NCBI RefSeq assembly: GCF_018614585.1
Contig: NZ_JAGGOI010000007.1
Coordinates: 248,001-312,000, forward strand
DNA length: 64,000 bases
Origin: Streptomyces sp. ISL-1
Lineage (GTDB): Bacteria > Actinomycetota > Actinomycetes > Streptomycetales > Streptomycetaceae
Reading direction: 5' to 3'
The notes below the pieces were generated by a model, which worked only from the letters and a program-made list of their open reading frames with translations, made no database searches and was not told the origin of the DNA. Every line of letters starts with the position of its first letter. The first letter of the stretch is position 1. Below are positions 17,335 through 25,498 of the stretch, one piece after another. The position numbers were made by a program, and so were the translations under genes.

Positions 17335-18099
17335 TTACGGACGGTTCGTGTTGATCGCCGTCGGCGGTCCCGGCTGCGTGGACGGCCGCGAGGTGAAGGA
17401 CTGGTCCTGTCCGGACGGCGACGCCGGCACCGGCTGCGGCGGCAGGTTGCCGTTCGGCGGCGGCGGACCCGTCGGGCTGGCCGTCGCCCCGCCCGCCGCC
17501 TCGTTGGCGATCGCGTCGAAGTCGACCATCCCGGTCCCCTCCAGCATGGTGATGTGGTCCAGCACCGTCTGGTTCGCGTCGCTCGCCAGCTGACGTATCA
17601 GCGTGTTCCGGGTGGTGTGCCGGACCTGCGCGATGGCCGAGAAGACCTTGCCGTGCGCGTTGCGCAGGAGATTGGCGAACTTCCGCTCGTACTCCTGCCC
17701 GCTCGCCGCCGACAGCTCCCGCAGCCACGCCTGCTGCTGCTCGGTCGGCTGGTTCGGCAGCTCGACGCCCAGCTTCGCCGCCACATCGCGCGCCCGCTTG
17801 TCGAGGTCGGTGTGGCCCACCACGAGGTGGTCGCCCGCGTCCTTGATCGCCTTGCTGGGCGCGCGCTCGATCGCCTGCTGCCCGGCGGGCAGCTCCCATA
17901 GCCCGGCCAGCCTGACCTTCACCAGCAGATCGCGGTCCGCCGCGGACAGCGGACCCCACTGCGTCGCCACGCTCGAGGCGTTGAGATTGTCCTGACCGGT
18001 GCCGGAACGGTCCGCGTACGACCACATGGGGAACGCGAGTGCGCCTACCGTGGCGACCAGAGCCGCGATGATGAGAGCCGTCCCGTTGATGCGCCGCAA
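17335..18099 (-). CDS. DUF4142 exported protein (second copy)
   Basis: A 254-residue protein aligning along its whole length with the product of 13888-14643: N-terminal hydrophobic helix, the conserved block GLWELPAGQQAIERAP, a helical domain to about residue 200, and a Pro/Gln-rich tail. I start at TTG 18099 because GGAGG lies seven bases upstream and the residue matches the Met1 of the paralogue; longer readings add an unconserved segment. It is upstream of the DUF692 gene, with 171 bases between, so it may be its own transcript. The two copies face the DUF692/TIGR04222 pair from both sides. Function unknown. Confidence 0.85.
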   Translation of the reverse strand: MRRINGTALIIAALVATVGALAFPMWSYADRSGTGQDNLNASSVATQWGPLSAADRDLLVKVRLAGLWELPAGQQAIERAPSKAIKDAGDHLVVGHTDLDKRARDVAAKLGVELPNQPTEQQQAWLRELSAASGQEYERKFANLLRNAHGKVFSAIAQVRHTTRNTLIRQLASDANQTVLDHITMLEGTGMVDFDAIANEAAGGATASPTGPPPPNGNLPPQPVPASPSGQDQSFTSRPSTQPGPPTAINTNRP

Positions 18100-18203
18100 C
18101 AAAGTGCCTCCAGAACCGATGAGTTTTGGCAACCAACCGCCAACCAAATAAGCGACAACCTACTCGGCGGTACTGAGAGGTACGTAGCGTGGGTCCCCAG
18201 CGT

Positions 18204-18968
18204 TCAACCGCGCAGCGAAGGATGATCGGCGACCACCGTGCACGACCCCGGAGCGATCTCCGTGAACCCGGCGTCCCGAACCACCGGCAGGCCGCTGACC
18301 GTGAGTTTCCGCCAGCGCGCGGGATCCGCGGTGCGCACGGAGAGCGGGAAACCGGCCTCGCGCCACGCCTTGCGGTCCGCCTCCGACAGCTCCCACCAGG
18401 CCAGTTGGGCGCCGTGTCCGGCCTGCGCCATCGCCTTGCCCGCCGACATGCCCACATCCGGGCTCAGCCACAGCACGGGGCCCGCGAGGTCGGGCGCGGC
18501 CGGCGGCTCGGGGTCGTCCAGATCCGTGCCCGAGACCTGGAGCTTGGCCAGCTCCTTGGGCCAGCCGTCCAGCGGGACGGGCGGAAAGACCCGTACCTCG
18601 GCGGTGTCGCCCGTCATCGTGATGCCGGGCAGCGCCCCGGCCTTGCGCCACTCCGCGCCGCGCGCCCGCCGCACCACCTTGCGGATCCGGGCGTCCTGCC
18701 AGTCCCGCATCGACTGCGCCCACTCGCCGTCGCCCGCCGACCGCTCGTCGCTCAGGATGTCGAGCACGGCGCGGGCCGCGGTTTCCAGCGCGTCGGTACG
18801 GGACGGGGGTTCGGCCTTCTCGATGCGCACCACCAGCGGAAGCACGAACTGCGGGGCTTCGTCGCGTGCGGTGTTCTCGTGCCGGAACGGACCCTCGGCG
18901 GGACTGTCGGCGGGACAGTCGGCGGGACTGTCGGCGAGACTGGCGGGGCGGGTTTCTTCGCTGCTCAC
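18204..18968 (-). CDS. Pth2-like (peptidyl-tRNA hydrolase family) protein
   Basis: A 254-residue protein. The C-terminal half contains VLWLSPDVGMSAGKAMAQAGHGAQLAW split over a beta strand and helix, which is the motif of archaeal/eukaryal-type peptidyl-tRNA hydrolase 2 (a Lys-Ala-Gln-His constellation). The N-terminal half (FVLPLVVRIEKAEPPSRTDALETAARAVLDIL onward) is an added domain with no recognised activity. The N-terminus has a (DSPA)n repeat encoded by four 12-bp units. The actinobacterial members are called peptidyl-tRNA hydrolase by similarity; whether they hydrolyse peptidyl-tRNA is untested to my knowledge. Start GTG 18968, divergent from the AIM24 gene. Confidence 0.7.
   Translation of the reverse strand: MSSEETRPASLADSPADCPADSPAEGPFRHENTARDEAPQFVLPLVVRIEKAEPPSRTDALETAARAVLDILSDERSAGDGEWAQSMRDWQDARIRKVVRRARGAEWRKAGALPGITMTGDTAEVRVFPPVPLDGWPKELAKLQVSGTDLDDPEPPAAPDLAGPVLWLSPDVGMSAGKAMAQAGHGAQLAWWELSEADRKAWREAGFPLSVRTADPARWRKLTVSGLPVVRDAGFTEIAPGSCTVVADHPSLRG
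18895..18942. repeat. Four 12-bp tandem repeats at the 5' end of the Pth2-like gene
   Basis: Units of TCGGCGGGACTG at 18895-18906, 18907-18918, 18919-18930 and 18931-18942, with one or two substitutions. They encode the repeated DSPA/DCPA segment of the Pth2-like protein on the minus strand. Confidence 0.85.
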
Positions 18969-19048
18969 ACCGCAAGTCTGCCAGCGCTGCCGTCCTGGCC
19001 GGTCCGGGCTGTTGGCGGAACGGGTGCCTCCGGGACACGATGCACACC

Positions 19049-19726
19049 ATGAAAAGTGATCTCTTCGCCACCGAGAACATGGCGCAGCCGGCCACCGTGC
19101 CCGGCATGACGCTGCAGAACGCCAAGTCGATCAAGTACGCCGTCAATGGCGAAATGCACGCGCGACAGGGATCGATGATCGCCTTCCGCGGCAATCTTCA
19201 GTTCGAGCGCAAGGGCCAGGGCATAGGCGGCATGCTCAAGCGCGCCGTCACCGGTGAGGGCCTGGCGCTGATGGCGGTGCGTGGCCAGGGCGAGGCATGG
19301 TTCGCCCACGAGGCCGCCAACTGCTTCATCGTCGACATCGACCAGGGCGACTCGCTCACCATCAACGGCCGCAACGTCCTGTGTTTCGACGCCACCCTCT
19401 CGTACGAGATCAAGACGGTGAAGGGCGCCGGCATGTCCGGCGGCGGTCTCTTCAACAGCCTCTTCACCGGCTACGGAAAGCTCGGCGTCATCTGCGAGGG
19501 CAACCCCATCGTGATACCCGTCACCGCCGCGCAGCCGGTGTACGTCGACACGGACGCGGTCGTCGGCTGGAGCGCCCAGCTGAACACCTCCCTGCACCGC
19601 TCCCAGTCCGTGGGCTCGATGATCCGCGGCGGCTCGGGCGAGGCGGTCCAGCTGATGCTCCAGGGCGAGGGATTCGTGATCGTACGACCCAGCGAGCTCA
19701 CGCCGCAGAAGGCGTCGGCCAGCTGA
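19049..19726 (+). CDS. AIM24 family protein
   Basis: A 225-residue protein of the AIM24/TIGR00266 family, made of repeated beta-strand units. Visible blocks are GMTLQNAKSIKYAVNGE, MIAFRGNLQFERKG, MLKRAVTGEGLALMAV and the Gly-rich GAGMSGGGLFNSLFTGYGK. The bacterial role is unknown; the yeast namesake works in mitochondrial inner membrane organisation. There is no signal peptide. Two ATGs are possible (19040 and 19049); the second gives the usual MKSDLF beginning, the first has a closer GGGAC. It is divergent from the Pth2-like gene and followed after 42 bases by a small zinc-ribbon gene. Confidence 0.88.
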   Translation: MKSDLFATENMAQPATVPGMTLQNAKSIKYAVNGEMHARQGSMIAFRGNLQFERKGQGIGGMLKRAVTGEGLALMAVRGQGEAWFAHEAANCFIVDIDQGDSLTINGRNVLCFDATLSYEIKTVKGAGMSGGGLFNSLFTGYGKLGVICEGNPIVIPVTAAQPVYVDTDAVVGWSAQLNTSLHRSQSVGSMIRGGSGEAVQLMLQGEGFVIVRPSELTPQKASAS

Positions 19727-19768
19727 GACCGCGATGTGGCGCGGGCGGCGCCGGTTAACCTCGGACGT

Positions 19769-19963
19769 ATGGACGAGTCGAACGGGTCGCACGAGCCGTA
19801 CTGCGGGCCGCCGGCCCCCGCGCCGAGGGAGGCCGACGGCCCGCGCTTTGCCAACTGCGTGCTGTGCCGGAAGCCGACGGAGTATCCGGAGTCGGTCAAG
19901 GGCCCAACGCTCTGCCCGGTATGCGAATGGCAGGAGGCCCAGCGCACCGCGTGCTCCGGCTGA
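19769..19963 (+). CDS. Small CxxC-CxxC (zinc-ribbon-like) protein
   Basis: A 64-residue protein with two CxxC pairs, CVLC and CPVC, separated by 21 residues, a spacing that suits a single structural zinc ribbon. The N-terminal 30 residues are Pro/Gly-rich. I recognise no named family. It starts at ATG 19769, 42 bases after the AIM24 gene, and converges on the deacetylase gene, whose end is 9 bases away. The ribosome site is weak, so expression may depend on readthrough from the AIM24 transcript. A regulatory or adaptor role is possible but nothing shows it. Confidence 0.65.
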   Translation: MDESNGSHEPYCGPPAPAPREADGPRFANCVLCRKPTEYPESVKGPTLCPVCEWQEAQRTACSG

Positions 19964-19972
19964 GTCCTGTTC

Positions 19973-20803
19973 CTAGCCGCGCATGAGGTCGGAGACCTTC
20001 ACAAAGCGGTAGCCGCGCCGCCGCAGCTCGGGGACGATCCGGCGGACCGCCTGCTCGGTGACGGGGGCCGCGCTGCGCGTGCAGTGCATCACCACCAGGG
20101 ACCCCGGCCGCACTCCCGCGAGCACCTGCTCGGCCACCGCGTCCGCGTTCGTCGCGAAGGCGTCGCCACTGACGACGTCCCACTGGACAGCGGTCACCTT
20201 CGCCGGAGCGATGGCGCGCAGGGCCGCGTCGTTGTAACAGCCGCCGGGGAAGCGGAAGTACGGCACCACTTTGCGCACCCCGGCCTTCTTGAACGCGGCG
20301 AAGGCCCGGTCCAACTCGGTCCGCATGTCGTTCTTGGCGACCACCGGCAGGCCGTAGCAGGGGGATTTGAAGGCGTAGTGGCTGTACGAGTGGTTGGCGA
20401 CCTCGAAGAGCGGGTCGCTGCCGATCGACTTCGCCTGGCCGGGGTACTCCTCGGCCCAGCGGCCTGTCATGAAGACCGTCGACGGTACTTTCAGTTTCCG
20501 CAGCGAGGCGATCAGAGCGGGGTTGTCGAAGTGCTCGCCGCGGGCGGCTCGCGGCCCCTGATCGGCCGTCATGTCGGCGTCGAAGGTGAGCGCGACAGTC
20601 TTGGACTTCGCTCTTGGTGCGCGCTCGAAAACGGGCGTCAGGGCGGGAGTCTTCTCTTCGGCCTTGTCGACCGGCTTCCCGGGCCTGGGCGAGACGGGCG
20701 CGGCCGTCCTGCCGGGAGAGGCCTTCTCCGAACCGTTGTCACAGCCGACGAGCAGGGTGCCCATGGCGGCTACGGCCATGAGTCTTCGTACGAAAGTTGT
20801 CAC
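19973..20803 (-). CDS. Polysaccharide deacetylase (NodB domain) lipoprotein
   Basis: A 276-residue lipoprotein with lipobox LLVGC (Cys21), a charged linker to about residue 65, and a carbohydrate esterase family 4 domain. The first motif is VALTFDADM, where the catalytic base Asp and one metal Asp lie; the zinc motif is HSYSH. The late motifs FRFPGGCYND and VQWDVVSGD are also present. It should remove N-acetyl groups from peptidoglycan or other envelope glycans outside the cell. It stands between convergent and divergent neighbours as a single gene; the streptogrisin gene begins 171 bases away in the opposite direction. Confidence 0.9.
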   Translation of the reverse strand: MTTFVRRLMAVAAMGTLLVGCDNGSEKASPGRTAAPVSPRPGKPVDKAEEKTPALTPVFERAPRAKSKTVALTFDADMTADQGPRAARGEHFDNPALIASLRKLKVPSTVFMTGRWAEEYPGQAKSIGSDPLFEVANHSYSHYAFKSPCYGLPVVAKNDMRTELDRAFAAFKKAGVRKVVPYFRFPGGCYNDAALRAIAPAKVTAVQWDVVSGDAFATNADAVAEQVLAGVRPGSLVVMHCTRSAAPVTEQAVRRIVPELRRRGYRFVKVSDLMRG

Positions 20804-20974
20804 TGGCGGAAGCTATCCGATCGAGCGCCGACGACCTCGATGACAGGCCGTCAGAAAACTTGTTCCGCACGGTGGATGAGTACAACTCGCGCCCCATCCG
20901 TATCAAAGGCCGGACGCGTCCCCCGGTTTCCGATCGGCAACCGGACTCCGTACCCCCCTTCAGGAGGCGACGAG

Positions 20975-22432
20975 TTGAGTCACAGGCGAATACCCAAGCG
21001 GAAGGCCATTCTCGCGGGAGCTGGGGCGGTGGGAATCGCCGCAGCGGCCATCCTGCTGCCCCACGCCAACGCTTCGCAGTCGGAATCCGACTCCGAGGCG
21101 CGGTCGGCCCCCAGGACGATGAGCGCCGCATCGGCCGCGGAGCTCGTCTCCGAACTGGGCGAGAAGCTTGGCGAGGCCTACGGCGGCGCGTACTACGACG
21201 CCGAGAAGCAGCAGGTCGTCGTCAACGTGGTGGGCAGCAACAACAACGTCGTTGTCGAGGTCAAAAAGGCCGGCGCCGTGGCGCGGAGTGTCCAGAACAG
21301 CACGGGCGAACTCAAGTCCGCCGCGAGCACCTTGGCCGACAAGGCCACCATCCCGGGAACGGCGTGGGCCGTCGACCCGAAGAGCAACCAGATCCTCGTC
21401 ACGGCGGACCGCACGGTCTCGGGCGAGCGGTGGGACAGACTGGAGACGACCGTAAAGTCCCTGGGCACGGGCATGGCCCGGATCCAGAAGTCCGCCGGCG
21501 AGTTCAAGCCCTTCGTGGAGGGTGGCGACGCCATCTTCGGCGGCGGCGCGCGCTGCTCGCTCGGCTTCAATGTCACCACTCAGGACGGCAGTCCCGGCTT
21601 CCTGACCGCGGGCCACTGCGGTGTCGCCGCCGAGCAGTGGTCGGAGGAAGCGAACGGCGAGCCCATCGGCACGGTCGAGGCGGCGACGTTCCCCGGCGAC
21701 GGTGACTTCGCGCTCGTCACGTACGACGACCCGGCGACGCAAGCCGCGAGCGAGGTCGATCTGGGCAACGGACAGACCGTGCCGATCACGCAGGCGGCCG
21801 ACGCGGCGGTCGGCCAGGCAGTGTTCCGTATGGGCAGCACCACCGGGCTGAAGGACGGCGCGGTCACCGGCCTCGACGCCACCGTGAATTACCCGGAGGG
21901 CACGGTCACCGGGCTCATCCAGACCGATGTCTGCGCCGAGCCGGGCGACAGCGGCGGTTCGCTCTTCACCCAGGACGGGAACGCGATCGGCCTCACCTCG
22001 GGCGGCAGCGGAGACTGCACCGCGGGCGGCGAGACGTTCTTCCAGCCCGTGACGACGGCCTTGGCCGCGGTCGGCGCCCAGATCGGCGACGGCGGCGCGG
22101 CCGACGGTGGCGCGGCGAACGGTGGCGCTGAGGCCGACGGCGGTGCGGCTGGTGACGGCGGCGCTGAGGCCGACGGTGGCGCGGAAGCCGACGGCGGTGC
22201 TCAGGCGAACGGCGGTGCTGAGGCCGACGGTGGCGCGGCTGGTGACGGTGGCGCTCAGGCCGACGGTGGCGCGGCTGGTGACGGTGGCGCTCAGGCCGAC
22301 GGTGGCGCGGCTGGTGACGGCGGCGCTGAGGCCGACGGCGGTGCGGCAGGTGACGGTGGCGCGGCTGGTGACGGCGGCGCGGCCGACGACATCGGCGGCG
22401 ACGCGCACGACGGCCTCGGTCAGACCGGCTGA
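20975..22432 (+). CDS. Streptogrisin-like secreted serine protease with Ala/Gly/Asp repeat tail
   Basis: A 485-residue preproenzyme of the S1 alpha-lytic protease subgroup. A Sec signal precedes about residue 35, followed by a propeptide of about 160 residues (SAASAAELVSELGEKLGE onward) that should act as folding chaperone, then the protease core. The triad is His in TAGHCG, Asp in GDGDFALV and Ser in EPGDSGGSLF. After the core the protein continues for about 110 residues as repeats like ADGGAAGDGG, absent from ordinary streptogrisins. The start is TTG 20975, with AGGAGG seven bases upstream. It is a single transcript ending at a hairpin. The repeat tail may attach or space the enzyme at the wall; this is inference. 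Confidence 0.9.
   Translation: MSHRRIPKRKAILAGAGAVGIAAAAILLPHANASQSESDSEARSAPRTMSAASAAELVSELGEKLGEAYGGAYYDAEKQQVVVNVVGSNNNVVVEVKKAGAVARSVQNSTGELKSAASTLADKATIPGTAWAVDPKSNQILVTADRTVSGERWDRLETTVKSLGTGMARIQKSAGEFKPFVEGGDAIFGGGARCSLGFNVTTQDGSPGFLTAGHCGVAAEQWSEEANGEPIGTVEAATFPGDGDFALVTYDDPATQAASEVDLGNGQTVPITQAADAAVGQAVFRMGSTTGLKDGAVTGLDATVNYPEGTVTGLIQTDVCAEPGDSGGSLFTQDGNAIGLTSGGSGDCTAGGETFFQPVTTALAAVGAQIGDGGAADGGAANGGAEADGGAAGDGGAEADGGAEADGGAQANGGAEADGGAAGDGGAQADGGAAGDGGAQADGGAAGDGGAEADGGAAGDGGAAGDGGAADDIGGDAHDGLGQTG
22089..22400. repeat. Minisatellite encoding the Gly/Ala/Asp tail of the protease
   Basis: A run of imperfect 15- and 18-bp units such as GACGGTGGCGCGGCT and GGTGACGGTGGCGCT, all in frame. 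Long stretches are nearly identical, for example the GCGGCTGGTGACGGTGGCGC phase recurs several times at 22237-22330. Copy number is likely to vary between strains. Confidence 0.85.
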
Positions 22433-22446
22433 CGCCTCCACGTAAA

Positions 22447-22476
22447 GGCCCCGGGTGTCGGCGGATGCCCGGGGCC
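22447..22476. terminator. Terminator between protease and ohrR
   Basis: A nine-base perfect stem (22447-22455 with 22468-22476, GGCCCCGGG and its complement) with a 12-base loop, between two convergent genes. Confidence 0.8.
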
Positions 22477-22508
22477 ACAGCCCTGCCCGGCCATCAGTGA
22501 CCGGGACC

Positions 22509-23006
22509 TCAGCCGTCGGCGGCCGCGCAGTCGGCCGCGTCCGGGTCCGCGGTGTCCAGCCTCGCGGTCAGCGCGTTGAGATCGTCGCGCAGTCGGCGGA
22601 TGCGCTCCAGGGGCATCCCGGTGGCCGCCGCGATCCGGCGCGGTACATCGAGCGCCTGCTCGCGGAGCGCGGCGCCCTCGGCCGTGGGGCGGACGGTGAC
22701 CGAGCGCTCGTCCTCCGGGCTGCGCCTGCGCTCCACGTAACCCGCCGCCTCAAGGCGCTTGAGCAGCGGTGACAGGGTGCCCGAGTCCAGCCTCAGATAC
22801 TCGCCGATCCGCTTCACCGGCAGCTCGCCGTGCTCCCAGAGCACCAGCATCACCAGGTACTGCGGGTAGGTGAGGTTCAGATCCTTCAGCGCGGTCCGGT
22901 AGACGCCGTTGAAGGCGCGGGACGCGGCGTGCAGCGAGAAGCAGATCTGGTTGTCGAGGCGCAGGAAGTCCTCGTCCGGCACGGTCGTCAACGTCGTCTT
23001 CTCCAT
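22509..23006 (-). CDS. ohrR: MarR-family organic peroxide sensor OhrR
   Basis: A 165-residue winged-helix repressor. Cys22 ([14 protein letters not shown]) is the conserved reactive cysteine that is oxidised by organic hydroperoxides, releasing DNA. The DNA-recognition region is [31 protein letters not shown]. It is divergent from ohr, with the operator in the 109-base gap, so it should repress both itself and ohr. ATG 23006 is chosen; the longer reading upstream would cross the operator. The family is MarR; the Cys position and neighbour make OhrR the firm choice. Confidence 0.93.
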   Translation of the reverse strand: MEKTTLTTVPDEDFLRLDNQICFSLHAASRAFNGVYRTALKDLNLTYPQYLVMLVLWEHGELPVKRIGEYLRLDSGTLSPLLKRLEAAGYVERRRSPEDERSVTVRPTAEGAALREQALDVPRRIAAATGMPLERIRRLRDDLNALTARLDTADPDAADCAAADG

Positions 23007-23039
23007 GGAGTCAGCATACCCGATCGTCGTTCGTACGCC

Positions 23040-23061
23040 ATTTAGTTGCGCACAACTAAAT
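23040..23061. promoter_or_regulatory. OhrR operator
   Basis: A perfect inverted repeat with nine-base arms, ATTTAGTTG and CAACTAAAT, around the spacer CGCA. It is AT-rich in a very GC-rich context and lies in the divergent ohrR/ohr promoter region. This matches known OhrR operators, which have TAGTTG/CAACTA half-sites. Confidence 0.9.
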
Positions 23062-23115
23062 TGCGTGCCACTATCGTGCTCAACGGTTCCCCACAGACGA
23101 AGAGGGATGCAACTC

Positions 23116-23529
<414 letters not shown>

Positions 23530-23566
23530 TCACGCGGCCCGGGGGCGGGCCCGCGGGCGAATCCGG

Positions 23567-23611
23567 GCGGCTGCCCGCAGGTCGGTCAAGGCCGGGCCTG
23601 CGGGCAGCCGC
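23567..23611. terminator. Bidirectional terminator between ohr and the NCS2 permease
   Basis: A perfect 15-bp stem (23567-23581 with 23597-23611; GCGGCTGCCCGCAGG and its complement) with a 15-base loop, between convergent genes. Confidence 0.85.
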
Positions 23612-23623
23612 TTGCGCGTTCCG

Positions 23624-25027
23624 TCATGTCGAAGTCGCCGCTTCCTTGCTTCCTTCCCCGCCACCGCGCGCGTCTTCCCGGTCCGGTCCGCCGACTCGAT
23701 CGTGCGACGGATCGGCCGCGCCCGGGAGCGTGGTGTGGTGGAAGAGGAGATTCAGCGCGAACGCGGTCACCGCGGCGCTGGTGATGCCGCTGCCGGTGAT
23801 GATCTGCGCCCAGGACGGGAAACCGTCGTAGATGCCGTCGGCGACCTCCGGCAGCAGGCCAACGCCCAGTGAGACCGACGCGATGGTCATGTTGTGGCCG
23901 TCGCCGAGGTCGACGCGGCGCAGCGTATTGATGCCGACCATCGTGACCGTGGCGAACAGCACGAGCCCCGCGGCGCCGACGACGGGCCCCGGCAGCGCGG
24001 CGACCACCTCGCCCAGCTTGGGCACCAGGCCGAGCGCGATCAGAATGCCGCCCGCCACCGCGGTGACGTACCGGCTTACGACCTTCGTCATGCCGATCAG
24101 CCCGACGTTCTGGCTGAAGACGGTGTCCATGAAGGAGTTCATCGCCCCGCCGAGGACACCGGAGAGACCGTCGGCGGCCAGGCCCCGCGCCAAGTCCTTG
24201 TCGCTGACCGGCCGTCCGGCCGCCTCGCCCACCGCGAGCATCGACGCCGTCGACTCGGTGAAGATCACCAGCATCACCACGCACATCGCGACGACGGCGG
24301 TCGGCGGAAACTGCGGGGCACCGAAGTGGAACGGCGCTGCCAGCCCCAGCCAGTTCGCGCCCGAGACTCCGGAGAAGTCGGTCAGATCCATCGGTACGGC
24401 CGCCAGCGTGCCGAAGACCAGCGCGAGCAGGACTCCTATCTGCCCCAGATAGCCGCGGGCGAACCTGGCGAAGATCACGATGAATGCCAGCACCCCGCCC
24501 GCCAGGGCGAGTCGGGAACCCGATGCGTAGTCGGCGGCCTTCGGGTCATTGCCGGTGATCAGCCCGGCGGCGACGCCGATCAGGGAGAGCCCGATGACCG
24601 TGATCACCGTCCCGCTCACCAGTGGCGGGAAGAACCGCACCAGCCGCGCGAACGGCACGGCGATCAGCAGTCCGAAGAAGCCGGCCGCGAGCATGGAGCC
24701 GTACACGGCCTGCATGCCGTACTCCTGCTCGATCAGGATCATCGGGGTCACCCCGGCGAACGTCGCGCCGGTGACGATGGGGAGCCTGATGCCGAGTATC
24801 TTGCCGATGCCCAGGCTCTGGACCAGCGTGACCAGACCCGCGACGAGCAGATCCGCGTTGATGAGCAGGGCGATGGCCGAGGAGTCCAGACCGGCCGCCG
24901 CGCCGAAGACCAGCGGCACGGTGACACAGCCGGTGTACATGATCAGCACATGCTGGATACCCAGCGCGGCCAGCCGGGCGGCCGGCGGCCGGCGGTCGAC
25001 GGGGTGGCGGGACACTGCGGCATCCAT
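23624..25027 (-). CDS. Nucleobase:cation symporter-2 family permease (uracil/xanthine type)
   Basis: A 467-residue inner-membrane transporter with about 14 helices. It begins with the family motif LAALGIQHVLIMYTGCVTVPLVFG. The central signature FTESTASMLAVGEAAGRPVSDKDLARGL and the following GAMNSFMDTVFSQNVGLIGMT block carry the residues that coordinate the nucleobase in UraA/UapA-type proteins. The motif variant (TESTASMLAVG) points to xanthine or urate more than uracil, by analogy. Substrate is not certain. It ends in a charged tail of 30 residues. The gene is single, convergent with ohr. No purine catabolic gene is close by. Confidence 0.85.
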   Translation of the reverse strand: MDAAVSRHPVDRRPPAARLAALGIQHVLIMYTGCVTVPLVFGAAAGLDSSAIALLINADLLVAGLVTLVQSLGIGKILGIRLPIVTGATFAGVTPMILIEQEYGMQAVYGSMLAAGFFGLLIAVPFARLVRFFPPLVSGTVITVIGLSLIGVAAGLITGNDPKAADYASGSRLALAGGVLAFIVIFARFARGYLGQIGVLLALVFGTLAAVPMDLTDFSGVSGANWLGLAAPFHFGAPQFPPTAVVAMCVVMLVIFTESTASMLAVGEAAGRPVSDKDLARGLAADGLSGVLGGAMNSFMDTVFSQNVGLIGMTKVVSRYVTAVAGGILIALGLVPKLGEVVAALPGPVVGAAGLVLFATVTMVGINTLRRVDLGDGHNMTIASVSLGVGLLPEVADGIYDGFPSWAQIITGSGITSAAVTAFALNLLFHHTTLPGAADPSHDRVGGPDREDARGGGEGSKEAATST

Positions 25028-25111
25028 GGGCAGACCTTCCGGTGCGGGGACTGCCCGGCATTGACGCAGGTGATCTTTTGCTGAGCACGGCGATCGCGTT
25101 ACGCGCGTGTA

Positions 25112-25270
25112 TCAGCGCCAGGGTTCACTCACCGCGAACGTCTTGCCGGACGTATAGCAATTGACGTACATGGTCTCCCCGTCCGGCGAGAAAGTAACTC
25201 GCGCGAACTCGCACCACTCCGGAGCCTTTGGCCTGCCGATGTTCTGCCGCCCACGCGCGTGGATGAGTTC
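25112..25270 (-). pseudogene. C-terminal remnant of a PhoX-like (DUF839) phosphatase
   Basis: Reading the minus strand gives 52 residues ending in PEWCEFARVTFSPDG, ETMYVNCYTSG and KTFAVSEPWR before a TGA. This matches the usual end of DUF839/PhoX alkaline phosphatases (an EFAGxxFSPDGxTLFVNIQxPG pattern). There is an in-frame TGA immediately upstream and no start codon between, so only the C-terminus survives; a full protein would be over 400 residues. It lies in the gap between the NCS2 permease and the OsmC gene. Confidence 0.7.
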
Positions 25271-25417
25271 TCAGCACGTGCCTGCGAAGGCGATCCCGGC
25301 GCTCAACGCACCGGCGTAGCCCCGGGATCTGACGGTGTGTCGCGGATACGAGGCAACTCCCTTGACGGGGCACCCTTCATGCCGAAGGCCAAGGAGGAGG
25401 ACAGGAGATGTGACCCG

Positions 25418-25449
25418 CACGTGTGCACCACGCGTATTGCTCACACGTG
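25418..25449. promoter_or_regulatory. Inverted repeat of unknown role upstream of nothing obvious
   Basis: CACGTGTG (25418-25425) and CACACGTG (25442-25449) are perfect complements separated by 16 bases; an outer pair CCCGCACG/CGTGCGGG flanks them. It is 50 bases beyond the 3' end of the OsmC gene (minus strand) and could be its terminator, or an operator left from the decayed region. I see no gene between 25271 and 25498. Confidence 0.4.
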
Positions 25450-25498
25450 AACCGTGCGGGCCACGGCGCCTCTATCCGTCGCTCAAAGGAACGTCGAG

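Noticed and set aside
25379..25450. 23-residue frame starting MPKAKEEDRR
   Set aside because: No ribosome site, no match, and it runs into the inverted repeat; seen as leftover of the decayed region.
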